A stretch of DNA of 64,000 nucleotides, taken from the NCBI RefSeq assembly GCF_013201545.1, contig NZ_CP053746.1:5160501-5224500 (forward strand), written 5' to 3'. Source of the stretch: Pseudomonas graminis (GTDB lineage Bacteria; Pseudomonadota; Gammaproteobacteria; Pseudomonadales; Pseudomonadaceae). Made by a program: the position numbers and the translations under genes. How positions within the stretch are numbered: the first letter of the stretch is position 1; the number at the start of each line of letters is the position of its first letter. The notes beneath the pieces are model-generated. The model worked only from the letters and a program-made list of their open reading frames with translations. It was not told the DNA's origin and did no database searches. This document shows, piece by piece, positions 38,717 to 48,215 of the stretch.

Positions 38717-38768
38717 GCATCAGGGGAAAGGCTCAGGCCGGATTCACCTTGGGAACTGCGTTTACCTT

Positions 38769-38861
38769 GTGGGACCGGCTTCAGCCGGGAAGGCGTCAGG
38801 TGTCACGCTGCAAAATCGAGGGCGATTACACCGGCCTCTTCCCGGCTAAAGCCGGTCCCAC
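38769..38861. repeat. Class 2 REP pair
   Basis: GTGGGACCGGCTTCAGCCGG starts at 38769 and the inverted copy ends at 38861. The internal spacer (AAGGCGTCAGGTGTCAC and on) resembles that of the pairs at 25750 and 53006. Confidence 0.9.
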
Positions 38862-38892
38862 TGTCGAACCGCGCTCGCCCTGTAGATTGCAA

Positions 38893-39582
38893 TCAATTAC
38901 TCGCCACTTCCGCGGAGTTACCAGTGGTCACCAACGCTTTCAGCGAAGCATCAAATTGCCTCAGGGCGTTGATCTGCAGGTCGCGCTGCTGGTTGATCTG
39001 CGCAGCAATCTCCGGGGCGGCCTTATCGTGGACCCACACCGAGGTCAGCTCTTTGGCACCGAGGCCTTCAGCCTTGCCGATGTATTGCAGGTTCGAGTCG
39101 TAGAATTTCGCAATGAAGCGCGCTTCCACTTGGGAGTTACGCTGGGACACCAGCTGGCTATAGGTGTCGAGCATGACCACCACTTCCGGCCGCGCCTGCA
39201 TCAGCGCGTCAAGGTTGTCATACACGGTCACCGACGCGAACTGCTTCTGCAACGAACCCTTCAGCCAGTCCATTGCCAGTTTCGGATCGGAGCTGCTGAC
39301 GAACGCCTCGCGAATGCGCGAATCCAGCCCGCCGTTCTTGACGCCCTTCAACGCCACCGCGTGATAACGCTCAAGGTATTCGAGGGTGTTGACCGTGTTT
39401 TCGCTGTAGAGCACACCAACGCTTTGAGAAGACTGCAATGCCACGCGGCTTTCCACCACCGGCAGCAAATGGCACGCCTCGGCGTCCGCCGCCGAAACAG
39501 TGACTGCTGCAGCAGCAGGACCCGACGCGACGAAACCGCTGGACAGCACGGCGACAAGCGTCAGCAGGGTTGAAATTTTCAT
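38893..39582 (-). CDS. Exported protein of unknown function
   Basis: A 229-residue protein with a Sec signal (MKISTLLTLVAVLSSGFVAS, cleavage probably after GPAAAA). The mature part holds HLLPVVESRVALQSSQSVGV, LYSENTVNTLEYLERYHAVA, MVVMLDTYSQL-like segments and a charged helical C-terminus. I do not recognise the family. The mention of a single Cys in the mature region (AEACHLL) argues against a disulfide. It lies between two PQQ-dependent dehydrogenase genes but on its own transcript, so a link to PQQ metabolism is only positional. Confidence 0.75.
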   Translation of the reverse strand: MKISTLLTLVAVLSSGFVASGPAAAAVTVSAADAEACHLLPVVESRVALQSSQSVGVLYSENTVNTLEYLERYHAVALKGVKNGGLDSRIREAFVSSSDPKLAMDWLKGSLQKQFASVTVYDNLDALMQARPEVVVMLDTYSQLVSQRNSQVEARFIAKFYDSNLQYIGKAEGLGAKELTSVWVHDKAAPEIAAQINQQRDLQINALRQFDASLKALVTTGNSAEVASN

Positions 39583-39842
39583 CGCGTGGCGTCCTTCTAA
39601 AGCAAGTTCGGTATGGACGCCATCCTCCTCTCTTCCGGGAAAAAGAGAACTCGCCTACCGTGATGGTCACTATCGATTTCAGGAATGGTAGGCGGAGTGA
39701 GAAACACCTTTACCGATGCTTCAACAAAGCCTGAGCGTTCCATAGAGGCGCCGCCCTATAGAAAATACGACGCCAGGTAGTGGGTGACGTTCAACCTTAT
39801 TTGCTCCCCTTGGGCGAAAGGTAGAAAGCTGCCCTCGAACGG

Positions 39843-39871
39843 AAAATGCCGGTGATCATCACCGGCATTTT
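39843..39871 (-). terminator. Terminator of the sorbosone-dehydrogenase-type gene
   Basis: AAAATGCCGGTGA and TCACCGGCATTTT form a long perfect stem with a 3-nt centre, 20 nt downstream of the minus-strand stop at 39891. The rest of the 308-nt gap to the exported-protein gene has no gene. Confidence 0.8.
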
Positions 39872-39890
39872 TCATTTCATCACTAAGCCA

Positions 39891-41228
39891 TCACTTGGCC
39901 TGACTGACGCGCCAGACCTTGTTGCCCACATCGTCTGCGACCAGCAACGCGCCCTGCTTGTCGAGGATGACGCCGACCGGACGGCCTTGTGCGTCGCCAT
40001 CGGCGTTAAGGAAACCGGTCAGGACATCCACCGGCAGGCCGGTCGGGCGGCCATCCTGGAAACCGACGAACACGACTTTGTAGCCGGACTGCGGGTTGCG
40101 GTTCCACGAGCCGTGCTCGCCGACGAATACGCCGTCGGCAAACTTGGCCGGCATGCCGCGCGGGTCGGACCAGGTCAGGCCCAGCGGCGCGACGTGGGTG
40201 CCGAGGGCGTAATCCGGGGCGATGGCCTTGGCGACCATGTCCGGGCGCGGCGGCTGCAAGCGGCTGTCGACGTGGTTGCCGTAGTAGCTCCACGGCCAGC
40301 CGTAGAAGGCGCCGTCCTTGACCGAGGTCAGGTAATCCGGCACCAAGTCGCTGCCGATTTCGTCGCGTTCGTTGACCACCGTCCACAGCTCATTGCTGCC
40401 CGGCTTCCAGGCCAGCCCGTTGGGGTTGCGCAGGCCGCTGGCGAACAGGCGTTTCTGCCCGGTTTTGACGTCCACTTCCCAGACCGCCGCGCGGCCTTCT
40501 TCGGCCTCCAGACCGTTCTCGGCCACGTTGCTGTTCGAGCCAACGGTGACGTACAGCTTGGTGCCTTCGCGGTTGGCGATGATGTTCTTGGTCCAGTGGT
40601 GATTGATCCCCGCCGGCAGGTCGGTGACTTTCACCGGTTTGGCCGTGCTTTCAGTCTGGCCGTCGTTGTACGGGACCTTGACCACGGCATCGGCGTTGGC
40701 GATGAACAACTCGTTGCCGACCAGCACCATGCCGAATGGCGAGGTCAGGCCGCTGATGAACACCTTCTTCATTTCAGCCCGGCCATCGCCGTCGGCGTCG
40801 CGCAGGATGCTGATGCGGTTGGCGCTCTCGGCTTCGGCGCCGACCCGGCTCATGACGATCCCGGTGGCGGTGCGCTTGATCCAGGCCATGAAGCCCGGGC
40901 CGCCGTCCTTCGCGCCTTCAGGCTTGGGCGGCTTGTTGCTTTCGGCGACCAGGATGTCGCCGTTGGGCAGGCTGTACAGCCAGCGCGGGTGATCGAGGTC
41001 CTCCGCCAGCGCGCTGACCTTGAAGCCTTCGGCAGCCTTGGGCGTCTCGGCGCCCTTCCAGCCGACGGCCTTGGACACCTTGACGGTGGGAATCAGGGTG
41101 CTGTTGGGCTCGGGCAGTTGCGGCTGCGCGCCGACGCCGGCCTGAAACGGCAGCTTGGCGGTTTCGCCGCAGGCACTGAGCATCGCAGCAGTGGTCATCA
41201 GCAGTGCAAATCGGTGCATGGCAATCAT
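39891..41228 (-). CDS. Sorbosone-dehydrogenase-family PQQ-dependent lipoprotein
   Basis: A 445-residue beta-propeller protein exported as a lipoprotein (lipobox LSAC, Cys near residue 20). Diagnostic stretches are DLDHPRWLYSLPNGDILVAE, INHHWTKNIIANREGTKLYV, SGLRNPNGLAWKPGSNELWT, and FVGEHGSWNRNP near the C-terminus, as in soluble aldose-sugar/sorbosone dehydrogenases that use PQQ. The actual sugar substrate is unknown. ATG 41228 has GAGG 7 nt upstream. It lies about 1.2 kb from the membrane PQQ dehydrogenase, so the region carries two separate PQQ enzymes. Confidence 0.9.
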   Translation of the reverse strand: MIAMHRFALLMTTAAMLSACGETAKLPFQAGVGAQPQLPEPNSTLIPTVKVSKAVGWKGAETPKAAEGFKVSALAEDLDHPRWLYSLPNGDILVAESNKPPKPEGAKDGGPGFMAWIKRTATGIVMSRVGAEAESANRISILRDADGDGRAEMKKVFISGLTSPFGMVLVGNELFIANADAVVKVPYNDGQTESTAKPVKVTDLPAGINHHWTKNIIANREGTKLYVTVGSNSNVAENGLEAEEGRAAVWEVDVKTGQKRLFASGLRNPNGLAWKPGSNELWTVVNERDEIGSDLVPDYLTSVKDGAFYGWPWSYYGNHVDSRLQPPRPDMVAKAIAPDYALGTHVAPLGLTWSDPRGMPAKFADGVFVGEHGSWNRNPQSGYKVVFVGFQDGRPTGLPVDVLTGFLNADGDAQGRPVGVILDKQGALLVADDVGNKVWRVSQAK

Positions 41229-41517
41229 CGTTCAACCTCGCGGCGGCCATCCGTGGGCCCATTGTTTTGAGAATCAGGAGACAGGAGAAGCAAATGCTTC
41301 GAGAGACACAGGGCTGACAAGTATCGCCCTGTCGACCGACAGCAAACAGCTCATCGGACGCAAATGACATGTGCCGTTCAGGCATCAATAAAACGACCAC
41401 CGTGTGAGTGTCAGGGTTCAATAATCTGCGCCGACACTTCGCTTGGGGGACTGAGGGGTTAGCCATGTCCGCCGATTTTAGATACGCTGCCCTCCCAGTA
41501 CCCCAGAGCCAGATCCG

Positions 41518-42708
41518 ATGACCCGCCCAGAGTTTGCTTTGGATGTTGAGGCGATCAGTGCGATCCCGGCCGTGCCCGTCATTCTGAGCATGGTCAAGCA
41601 CCTCACCGGCATGCGCTTTGCGGCGATCGCCAGGGTCACGGAGCGTCACTGGGTGGCCTGCGCCGTTGATGACTCGATCAATTTCGGCCTCAAGCCGGGC
41701 GGCGAACTGGTGCTGGAGACGACCATCTGCCACGAGATCAGGCAGCATCAGCAGCCGGTGGTATTTGGTCACGCCAGCGCCGACCCGCAGTTCGCCACCC
41801 ATCACACGCCCCTCACCTACGGGCTGGAAAGCTACATCTCGATCCCCATCGTTCTGCCGGACGACCGCTTTTTCGGCACGCTGTGCGCGATCGATTCGGT
41901 GCCGGCAGACCTCAGCGATCCTGCCATCGTCAAGACGCTGACCCTTTTCGCGCAATTGATCGCCATGAGCCTGGACACCCAGGGTCACCTGGAGAGCGCC
42001 CGGGCCGAACTGACCGACGCCAACGAACACGGCCGGCTGCGCGAGCAATTCATGGCGGTGCTGGGCCATGACCTGCGCACACCGCTGAGCGCGATCCGCA
42101 TGAGCGCCGACCTGCTGGCGACCAAAACCGAAGACAAGCGCTCGCTGGGGCTGGTCTCGGCCATACGCCAGAGCTCGATCCGCATGGGCGCGCTGATCGA
42201 AAACGTGCTGGACTTTGCCCGGGGCCGAATGGGCGGCGGGATTCCGGTGAAGCGCCACATCACCGACGATCTTTCCGACGTCCTGAAAGCGACGGTAGAC
42301 GAGATCCGCGCGTCGCACCCGCAGGCGAGCTTGATCGAGTCCATCCACCTCGGCGGCAACGTCTATTGCGATCCGCTGCGCATCAGTCAGCTGCTGTCCA
42401 ATCTGCTGGGCAACGCGGTCACTCACGGTTCACCCACGTCGCCGATCCATCTGCACATCTGGCAGGAATGCGATCAGGTCATCATTTCCGTCATGAACCG
42501 CGGCACGCCCATTTCGCCACGGCTGCTGCCGCTGCTGTTCGAGCCTTTCACCCGCTCAGAAGCCGGTGGTCGCGGAGAAGGCCTGGGACTGGGGCTGTAT
42601 ATCGCCTCACAGATCGCCACGGCCCATGACGGCATTCTGACAGTGAGTTCATCGGCCGAGCTGGGCACCTGTTTCATTGCGCGTTTCCCGGCCGTGCCAC
42701 CCGCTTGA
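41518..42708 (+). CDS. Soluble GAF-domain histidine kinase
   Basis: A 396-residue kinase with no membrane segment. An N-terminal GAF domain (about 15-155; LTGMRFAAIARVTERHWVAC, then CHEIRQHQQPVVFG) is followed by HisKA with H184 in VLGHDLRTPLSAI. The ATPase domain has LLSNLLGNAVTHGSP, a G1 box altered to MNRGTPISP where DxGxG is usual, and GLGLGLYIASQIA. The missing Asp/Gly pattern in the G1 box resembles bacteriophytochrome-like or CheA-distant kinases and may affect ATP binding. No response regulator is adjacent. The signal is unknown. Confidence 0.88.
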   Translation: MTRPEFALDVEAISAIPAVPVILSMVKHLTGMRFAAIARVTERHWVACAVDDSINFGLKPGGELVLETTICHEIRQHQQPVVFGHASADPQFATHHTPLTYGLESYISIPIVLPDDRFFGTLCAIDSVPADLSDPAIVKTLTLFAQLIAMSLDTQGHLESARAELTDANEHGRLREQFMAVLGHDLRTPLSAIRMSADLLATKTEDKRSLGLVSAIRQSSIRMGALIENVLDFARGRMGGGIPVKRHITDDLSDVLKATVDEIRASHPQASLIESIHLGGNVYCDPLRISQLLSNLLGNAVTHGSPTSPIHLHIWQECDQVIISVMNRGTPISPRLLPLLFEPFTRSEAGGRGEGLGLGLYIASQIATAHDGILTVSSSAELGTCFIARFPAVPPA

Positions 42709-42804
42709 GCGCCGACTTCGGCGCGTCAAACCGGTGCCGCGCGTCAAGATTCTTCGCTATAACCCGGCTTTCTCAAGCCCACTTCCCTGAGGAGAGCACC
42801 TGAC

Positions 42805-43554
42805 ATGCTTCTGCACCAGTCCACGTGGATCGAGATCGAGCAGTTTCTCAAACGCAGCCGCACGATCGTCGTGCCCATCGGCTCGAACGAACAACACGGG
42901 CCCACCGGCTTGCTCGGCACGGACTGGATGTGCCCGCAGATCATCGCCCACGAAGCGCAGAAGAGCGCCGATATCCTGATTGCCCCGACTTTCAACATTG
43001 GCATGGCGCAACACCACCTGGGCTTTCCCGGGACGATCTCGCTGCGCCCCTCGACGTTCATCGCCGCCATCGGTGACTGGGCGCGCTCGCTGGCGGGTCA
43101 CGGCTTCGAAAAGATCCTCTTCCTCAACGGTCATGGCGGTAACGTCGCGTCGATCGAGGCGGCGTTTTCCGAGCTGTACGCTGAGGCCAGTTTCGCCGGG
43201 CGTTCTGCCGGCTTCGCCCTGAAGCTGATCAACTGGTGGGACCTGGAAGGCGTCGGCGAACTGGCCCACCGGCAGTTTCCGGTAGGCCACGGTTCACACG
43301 CGACGCCGTCCGAGATCGCGGTGACCCAGTGGGCCTACCCGGACTCGATCAAGTCGGCGGACTACTCGCCGCAGATCGCACCGTCCGGGCCGATCCGGGA
43401 GGCGAAGGACTTCCGTGCGCGCTTCCCCGATGGGCGCATGGGCTCCGACCCCGCGTTGGCGACTCCGGAAAAAGGCGCCGAGCTGGTGGCGCTGGCGTCC
43501 AGGGGCCTGGTGCGTGCGGTGGATGCGTTCAGTCGTGAGCCGACGCTGCGCTGA
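42805..43554 (+). CDS. Creatininase-family amidohydrolase
   Basis: A 249-residue metal-dependent hydrolase of the creatininase/MftE fold. Metal ligands are E29 and H31 in PIGSNEQHGPTG, D40 in LGTDWMCP, the His in LFLNGHGGN, and a later acidic residue in HATPSEIAV. The family acts on creatinine, formamidopyrimidines or cyclic amides; this member cannot be assigned. It follows the GAF kinase by 96 nt in the same direction, and a functional link is possible but not shown. After its stop is a short threefold repeat. Confidence 0.9.
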   Translation: MLLHQSTWIEIEQFLKRSRTIVVPIGSNEQHGPTGLLGTDWMCPQIIAHEAQKSADILIAPTFNIGMAQHHLGFPGTISLRPSTFIAAIGDWARSLAGHGFEKILFLNGHGGNVASIEAAFSELYAEASFAGRSAGFALKLINWWDLEGVGELAHRQFPVGHGSHATPSEIAVTQWAYPDSIKSADYSPQIAPSGPIREAKDFRARFPDGRMGSDPALATPEKGAELVALASRGLVRAVDAFSREPTLR

Positions 43555-43598
43555 CGTCGCTGCGTTGAGGTCGATGCGTTAACGTCGCTGCGTTGACG
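43554..43598. repeat. Short threefold imperfect repeat
   Basis: GTCGCTGCGTTGAG, GTCGATGCGTTAAC and GTCGCTGCGTTGAC lie in tandem just after the creatininase stop codon. Unit length is about 14 nt and function is unknown. Confidence 0.6.
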
Positions 43599-43747
43599 GG
43601 GCTTAGCCGTGCGGCAATAGCGCGCGGGCGTTGAACTCGTCAGCCAAACGGCGGCCATAGTGGTGTGCGCTTTATGAAACGGTTCGGGATCTGGGGCAGT
43701 CAGCAGCGCAACGACCTCGCCCGGTCCCCTTGGCTGACAGGTGATAT

Positions 43748-44113
43748 GTGAATACTTTTATCCCACTGGACAAAATTGAAGAAATTGACCTGCAGGATTA
43801 CCACGAGGTCTGGCTGACCACGTCGGAAACCTGGCCTCAAGACCCCGCAACGGTTCACCGCAAGTGCCTGTGGCGCCAGGACCGCGAAATGACCGCCGAT
43901 GTGGAAATCGACGGCGTGTATTTTGAAAACCTCCCGCACCTGTGGCTGCGTGTGGACGATCTCGATGATCAACAGGACATCGACCTGGTCATCGAAAAAC
44001 TAAAGGCGCGCATCGCCGCACTGAATCTAAAGGGTGAGTTCTACCCTGCCGAGCTGCCGAAAGCGCCGCCTCACAAGGACGAAGACGAGATCAACAAGGA
44101 CCTGCGCAGCTAA
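43748..44113 (+). CDS. Acidic 121-aa protein of unknown function
   Basis: A soluble, acidic protein beginning MNTFIPLDKIEEIDLQDYHE, with a central LPHLWLRVDDLDDQQDIDLV and a C-terminus rich in Lys, Asp and Glu. I do not recognise a domain. The start is GTG 43748, with AGGTG closely upstream (short spacing, so weak). Coding character is supported by codon bias and by the strong terminator at 44141-44176 after it. It stands alone. Confidence 0.75.
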   Translation: MNTFIPLDKIEEIDLQDYHEVWLTTSETWPQDPATVHRKCLWRQDREMTADVEIDGVYFENLPHLWLRVDDLDDQQDIDLVIEKLKARIAALNLKGEFYPAELPKAPPHKDEDEINKDLRS

Positions 44114-44140
44114 TTTGCTTCACCCCCGCCTCTCAGACGT

Positions 44141-44176
44141 GCGCCGTTGCTGATGTTCAGCACGGCGCCGTTTTTG
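44141..44176 (+). terminator. Terminator after the 121-aa protein gene
   Basis: GCGCCGTTGCTGA pairs with TCAGCACGGCGC (one bulged T) around a TGT loop and is followed by CGTTTTTGTTT. Confidence 0.8.
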
Positions 44177-44394
44177 TTTCTGCTGCACGGATTCCCTGGC
44201 TGAGGCCTCTATACGTAAAACCGACTGGCGTCCCTCACAGCCTATCGTCTCCTTAACGGAAACAATGTGTCTCTAATCAGGCCAATTGTTCCACTCATGG
44301 CAACACCGTACAGTGTGGTCCAAGCCAGCCGGAAAGCGCTCGATGCGCTAAGCCGGCTCATTTGATTCCCGTGCCAATCCATGTGAGCGCCATC

Positions 44395-45414
44395 ATGAAT
44401 ACTCTGACAAAAGCCCTGACCGCTACCCTCCTCGCTCTCTCCGTCAGCCAGGCTTTCGCCGCTGAAACCGCCGTGCCTGAACACCAGACCCAGGCGTTCC
44501 TCAATGCGCTGGCCGCCGGGGGTGGCAAGCCACTGGAACAGCTCAGCCCGAAAGACGCCCGTGCGGTGCTGACCGGCGCGCAGAATTCGGTGAAGGTGGA
44601 TTTGAGCGGGACTCAAGTCAGCGAGAAAACCATCAAGGCCGATGGCCAGAACATCAAGCTGACCATCGTGCGCCCGGCCAACGTCAAGGGTGCGCTGCCG
44701 GTGTTCATGTTCTTCCACGGTGGCGGCTGGGTGCTGGGTGACTACCCGACTCACGCCCGATTGATTCACGATCTGGTGGTGGGCTCGGGGGCTGTCGCGG
44801 TGTACGTGGATTACACGCCCTCACCCGAAGCGCATTACCCGACGGCGATCAATCAGGCCTACGCCGCGACCCAATGGGTGGCCGAACATGGCAAGGAGAT
44901 CAATGTCGACGGCTCGCGTCTGGCCGTGGCCGGCAACAGCGTCGGCGGCAACATGGCAGCCGTGGTAGCGCTGATGGCCAAGGAGCACAACACGCCCAAG
45001 CTGCGCTTCCAGTTACTGTTATGGCCGGTGACCGATGCGACGTTCGACACTGGCTCATACCAGCAATACGCCGAGGGGCATTTCCTGACCAAAAACATGA
45101 TGACCTGGTTCTGGGACAGCTATACCACCGACGCCAACCAGCGCGCCGACATTCATGCCTCGCCGCTGCGCGCCAGCACCGAACAGCTCAAGGGCCTGCC
45201 GCCTGCGCTGGTGCAAACCGCCGCCCTGGACGTGCTGCGTGATGAAGGCGAAGCCTACGCCCGCAAGCTGGATGCCGCCGGTGTCGACGTCACCGCCGTG
45301 CGCTACAACGGTATGGTCCACGACTACGGCCTGCTCAACCCGCTGAGCAACATTCCCGAAGTCAAAGCAGCCATGCGCCAGGCCGCGGGCGAGCTGAAGG
45401 CTCACCTGAACTGA
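44395..45414 (+). CDS. Secreted alpha/beta-hydrolase, hormone-sensitive-lipase family
   Basis: A 339-residue esterase. A Sec signal (MNTLTKALTATLLALSVSQA) precedes the mature enzyme. Oxyanion-hole HGGGW is at 108-112, the nucleophile is S182 in VAGNSVGGNM, the acid lies in ALDVLRDEGE, and the base is in GMVHDYGLL. This is family IV (HSL-type) acting on short-chain esters, probably in the periplasm or outside. I start at ATG 44395; the upstream frame from 44362 would disrupt the signal. It has no operon partner. Confidence 0.92.
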   Translation: MNTLTKALTATLLALSVSQAFAAETAVPEHQTQAFLNALAAGGGKPLEQLSPKDARAVLTGAQNSVKVDLSGTQVSEKTIKADGQNIKLTIVRPANVKGALPVFMFFHGGGWVLGDYPTHARLIHDLVVGSGAVAVYVDYTPSPEAHYPTAINQAYAATQWVAEHGKEINVDGSRLAVAGNSVGGNMAAVVALMAKEHNTPKLRFQLLLWPVTDATFDTGSYQQYAEGHFLTKNMMTWFWDSYTTDANQRADIHASPLRASTEQLKGLPPALVQTAALDVLRDEGEAYARKLDAAGVDVTAVRYNGMVHDYGLLNPLSNIPEVKAAMRQAAGELKAHLN

Positions 45415-45457
45415 GGCCATCGGAGGCTACCCGTCTTGCGGTATGGCCTCCGACGTC

Positions 45458-45546
45458 TTCCCGGCTGAAGCCGGTTCCACAAGGAGCCTGCGTGCACCAG
45501 CGGAACGGGCTGTGACCTCGACCGTGGGACCGGCTTTAGCCGGGAA
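45458..45546. repeat. Class 2 REP pair, reverse order
   Basis: TTCCCGGCTGAAGCCGGTTC (from 45458) comes first and GGGACCGGCTTTAGCCGGGA (to 45546) second, so the tails face inward, opposite to most pairs in the window. Confidence 0.88.
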
Positions 45547-45642
45547 GGGGCCAGTGTGAACACCCTCAAACGCACATCGGTACAAGCCCACTCCACCCCT
45601 CTCTCTTAATGTCACCCATCTGATCCCTGCGAGGCGCTTCGA

Positions 45643-46851
45643 ATGAATCACACCCACACGACATGGAGCAGGCAGACCAGCTTCTGGGTCGCGGCCGCCG
45701 TGGTGGTCCATACGCTGTGGACCAGCGCCGCGCCCGCCATGATGTACCCGCTTTACGCCCATCAATGGCAACTGACGCCAACCGTGACCACGCTGATTTT
45801 CGCGGTGTTCCCGGTGTTCGTGGTGGCGACGCTGATTGCCCTGGGCGACCTCTCTGATTACATCGGGCGCCGTGCGGCGATGTTGCTCGGTGTCGGCGCT
45901 TCACTGATCGGCGTGCTGTTGTTTGCCGTCGCCCCCGATGTCACCTGGCTGTTGATCGGCCGGGCATTCATGGGCATCGGCGTCGGGCTGTCGGCAGGTC
46001 CTTCGGCGGCTGCGGTGGTCGAGTTCAGTGCGCCGGGCAAGGCGAAACTTGCCGGCGCCATCACCACCGCCGCGCAGGCCTCGGGCCTTGCCGCCGCCCT
46101 GATCATCGGCGGTGGCCTGATCCAGTACGCGCCGTTCCCCACGCGCCTGAGTTTCTGGGTGTTGATCGTCGTGCTCGGCGCTACGCTGTTCGGCGTCTGG
46201 CGACTGCCCCGGCACACCCCGGCGGAGAGCAAAAAGCCATGGTCGCTGAAGGTGCCGCACATTCATCCGCCACTGCGCCGCACATTTCTGGTGTCAGTCA
46301 GCGCGGTGCTTAGCGCGTATTCGGTCGGGGCGACGATGCTGTCGCTGGGCTCGCAGATCGCCCACGACCTGATCGGCTCCAGCAACGCGCTGGTCAACGG
46401 CGGCGCCATTTCGCTGTTCGCCATCGTGCTCGGCATCACCGGCATCGTCGGCAAACGCTTCGGCTCAAGGCTGTCGATCATCGCCGGCGCGAGCGTTTCC
46501 ATCGTCAGCCTGTTGCTGCTCATGCTCGCGACCAAGACCCACGCCCTACCGGTGTTCCTGCTTTCCAGCGCGGCCAGCGGCGCCTGCTACAGCCTGCTGT
46601 TCATGGGCGGCCTCAATCTGATCAACGCCCACGCGCCGATGCATCACCGGGCCGGGACCCTGTCGGCGCTGTTTCTGGTGGCGTACCTGATGCAGGGCGT
46701 TGTCGCTCTGTTGCTGGGCCGCGCCGCCACCGCATGGGGCCTGGATCTGGCGATTGATGTGGGCTCGCTGGCCCTAGCGGCCTTGAGCCTCGGCGCGATG
46801 TTGCTGGCGATTTACGTGCGCCAGCCGCCTTCTAAAGCCGACGCGGGGTAG
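45643..46851 (+). CDS. MFS transporter
   Basis: A 402-residue carrier with twelve hydrophobic segments. ALGDLSDYIGRRAAMLLGV is the loop 2-3 signature and RAFMGIGVGLSAGPSAAAVV is helix 4. The second half begins after the PHIHPPLRRTF linker. It looks like a drug/metabolite exporter-type MFS rather than a sugar importer, but specificity cannot be assigned. ATG 45643 lies downstream of a class 2 REP. It precedes the glyoxalase-fold gene by 57 nt in the same direction. Confidence 0.88.
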   Translation: MNHTHTTWSRQTSFWVAAAVVVHTLWTSAAPAMMYPLYAHQWQLTPTVTTLIFAVFPVFVVATLIALGDLSDYIGRRAAMLLGVGASLIGVLLFAVAPDVTWLLIGRAFMGIGVGLSAGPSAAAVVEFSAPGKAKLAGAITTAAQASGLAAALIIGGGLIQYAPFPTRLSFWVLIVVLGATLFGVWRLPRHTPAESKKPWSLKVPHIHPPLRRTFLVSVSAVLSAYSVGATMLSLGSQIAHDLIGSSNALVNGGAISLFAIVLGITGIVGKRFGSRLSIIAGASVSIVSLLLLMLATKTHALPVFLLSSAASGACYSLLFMGGLNLINAHAPMHHRAGTLSALFLVAYLMQGVVALLLGRAATAWGLDLAIDVGSLALAALSLGAMLLAIYVRQPPSKADAG

Positions 46852-46908
46852 CCGCCGGACCACTCTGGGCTAGAATCGCTCGCTCAGACCATCAAGGAGT
46901 GACCCCCT

Positions 46909-47274
46909 GTGCAGATGTCCCCGGCGATACCGCTGATTCGTATCTTTTCCGAAGCCAAGGCGAAAGAGTTCTATATGGATTTTCTCGGCTTCAGCCTGGA
47001 GTGGGAGCACCGCTTTGAACCGGGTCTGCCGCTGTATGCCCAGGCCCGCCGCGACCAACTGGTCATCCACCTGACCGAACACCATGGCGACGCCACGCCA
47101 GGCTCGACGCTCTTCGTGCCGGTCAGCGACATCGCCGAATTGCAGCGCGAACTGCTGGCAAAAAACTACGGCTACTCACGCCCCGGCATCCAGGACCTCG
47201 ACTGGGGCAAGGTCATGGAAATCGCCGACCCGTTCGGCAATCGGCTGCGCTTCTGCGAGCGCTCCGAGGACTGA
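46909..47274 (+). CDS. Glyoxalase/bleomycin-resistance superfamily protein
   Basis: A 121-residue VOC-fold protein. IPLIRIFSEAKAKEFYMDFL is the first module and LVIHLTEHHGD with VMEIADPFGNRLRFCE the metal-site regions. The N-terminal RIFSEAKAKEFY form matches bleomycin-binding-protein-like members. The start is GTG 46909 with AAGGAG 9 nt upstream. It ends 12 nt before a convergent LysR stop. The ligand is unknown. Confidence 0.88.
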   Translation: MQMSPAIPLIRIFSEAKAKEFYMDFLGFSLEWEHRFEPGLPLYAQARRDQLVIHLTEHHGDATPGSTLFVPVSDIAELQRELLAKNYGYSRPGIQDLDWGKVMEIADPFGNRLRFCERSED

Positions 47275-47286
47275 CCCGCGGCGCCC

Positions 47287-48141
47287 TCAAAGCCGGAAAT
47301 ACTGCCCGATCGCCCGACGCAGCAGGTCCACGGCGTCATCCCCGTGGGAAGCTGAGGAGCGCACGACGATGATGTCGTGGTCAGCGATCGGCGGCAGGCC
47401 GTCGAGAATGCGCATGCCGTCGGTGACCCGGGCGCGGTCGATGACGCTGATCCCCAGGCCTGCTTGGACGCAGGCCTTGACCGCCTGATTGGACGAGCTC
47501 TCGAGCACGATGCGCATGCGCAGGCCGCTGCGCTTGAGCGACTCGATCATCGCTTGCCGGTACGAGCATTGCGCGGCATGCACGGCCAGGGGCAACGGGT
47601 CCGGCATATCCCCCGGAAGATGCGCGGCGCCGACCCACACCGGCGTTGTCGGCACCAGCAATTGATCGTCCGCGCCCAGCTGGCCTTCCGGCTGGGCGAT
47701 GACCGCCACCTGAAGACGACCCCGCCGCACCTGATCGCGAAGCGTGAAGCTGGGCGCGGTCTTCAGCTCCAGAACGATGTTCGGCCAGGCGGCGGTGAAA
47801 ATCGGCAGCACGTCGCGAATCAGGTGCGTGGCGTATTCGTCCGGCACCCCGAGAGTGATGCGCCCCGCCAGCTGCGTGCCCTGCAGCTCGGCCAGCACTT
47901 GATCGTGGGTGCTCAGCAGCGCAGCGGTGGAGGTCAGAAAACGCTTGCCCAGCGGCGTCAGCGACACCGACTGATTGTCACGATTGAGCAGTCGCCCGCC
48001 CGCCAGCGCTTCCAGCCGCTGCACGTGCACGCTGACCGCCGCCGGGCTTTTGTGCAGCTGTTCCGCCGCCGCACTGAACTTGCCGATGCGCGCCACGGCG
48101 TGAAAGGTGCGGACCTGTTCGATATCCAGAATGGCGCTCAT
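47287..48141 (-). CDS. LysR-family transcriptional regulator
   Basis: A 284-residue regulator. The helix-turn-helix (TFHAVARIGKFSAAAEQLHK, then AAVSVHVQRLEALAGGRLLN) is followed by the effector domain with GRITLGVPDEYATHLIRDVL. It resembles the IlvR/NodD-like group controlling exporters. It is divergent from the EamA transporter with 74 nt between starts, the common regulator-exporter arrangement, so control of that transporter is inferred. Confidence 0.93.
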   Translation of the reverse strand: MSAILDIEQVRTFHAVARIGKFSAAAEQLHKSPAAVSVHVQRLEALAGGRLLNRDNQSVSLTPLGKRFLTSTAALLSTHDQVLAELQGTQLAGRITLGVPDEYATHLIRDVLPIFTAAWPNIVLELKTAPSFTLRDQVRRGRLQVAVIAQPEGQLGADDQLLVPTTPVWVGAAHLPGDMPDPLPLAVHAAQCSYRQAMIESLKRSGLRMRIVLESSSNQAVKACVQAGLGISVIDRARVTDGMRILDGLPPIADHDIIVVRSSASHGDDAVDLLRRAIGQYFRL

Positions 48142-48215
48142 GGTTCACTGATCCCGAAGCACTGCTGTCGTTTATTTTGATTTATTAGATTACGGCGGTT
48201 GGGTACGTTGGGTCC

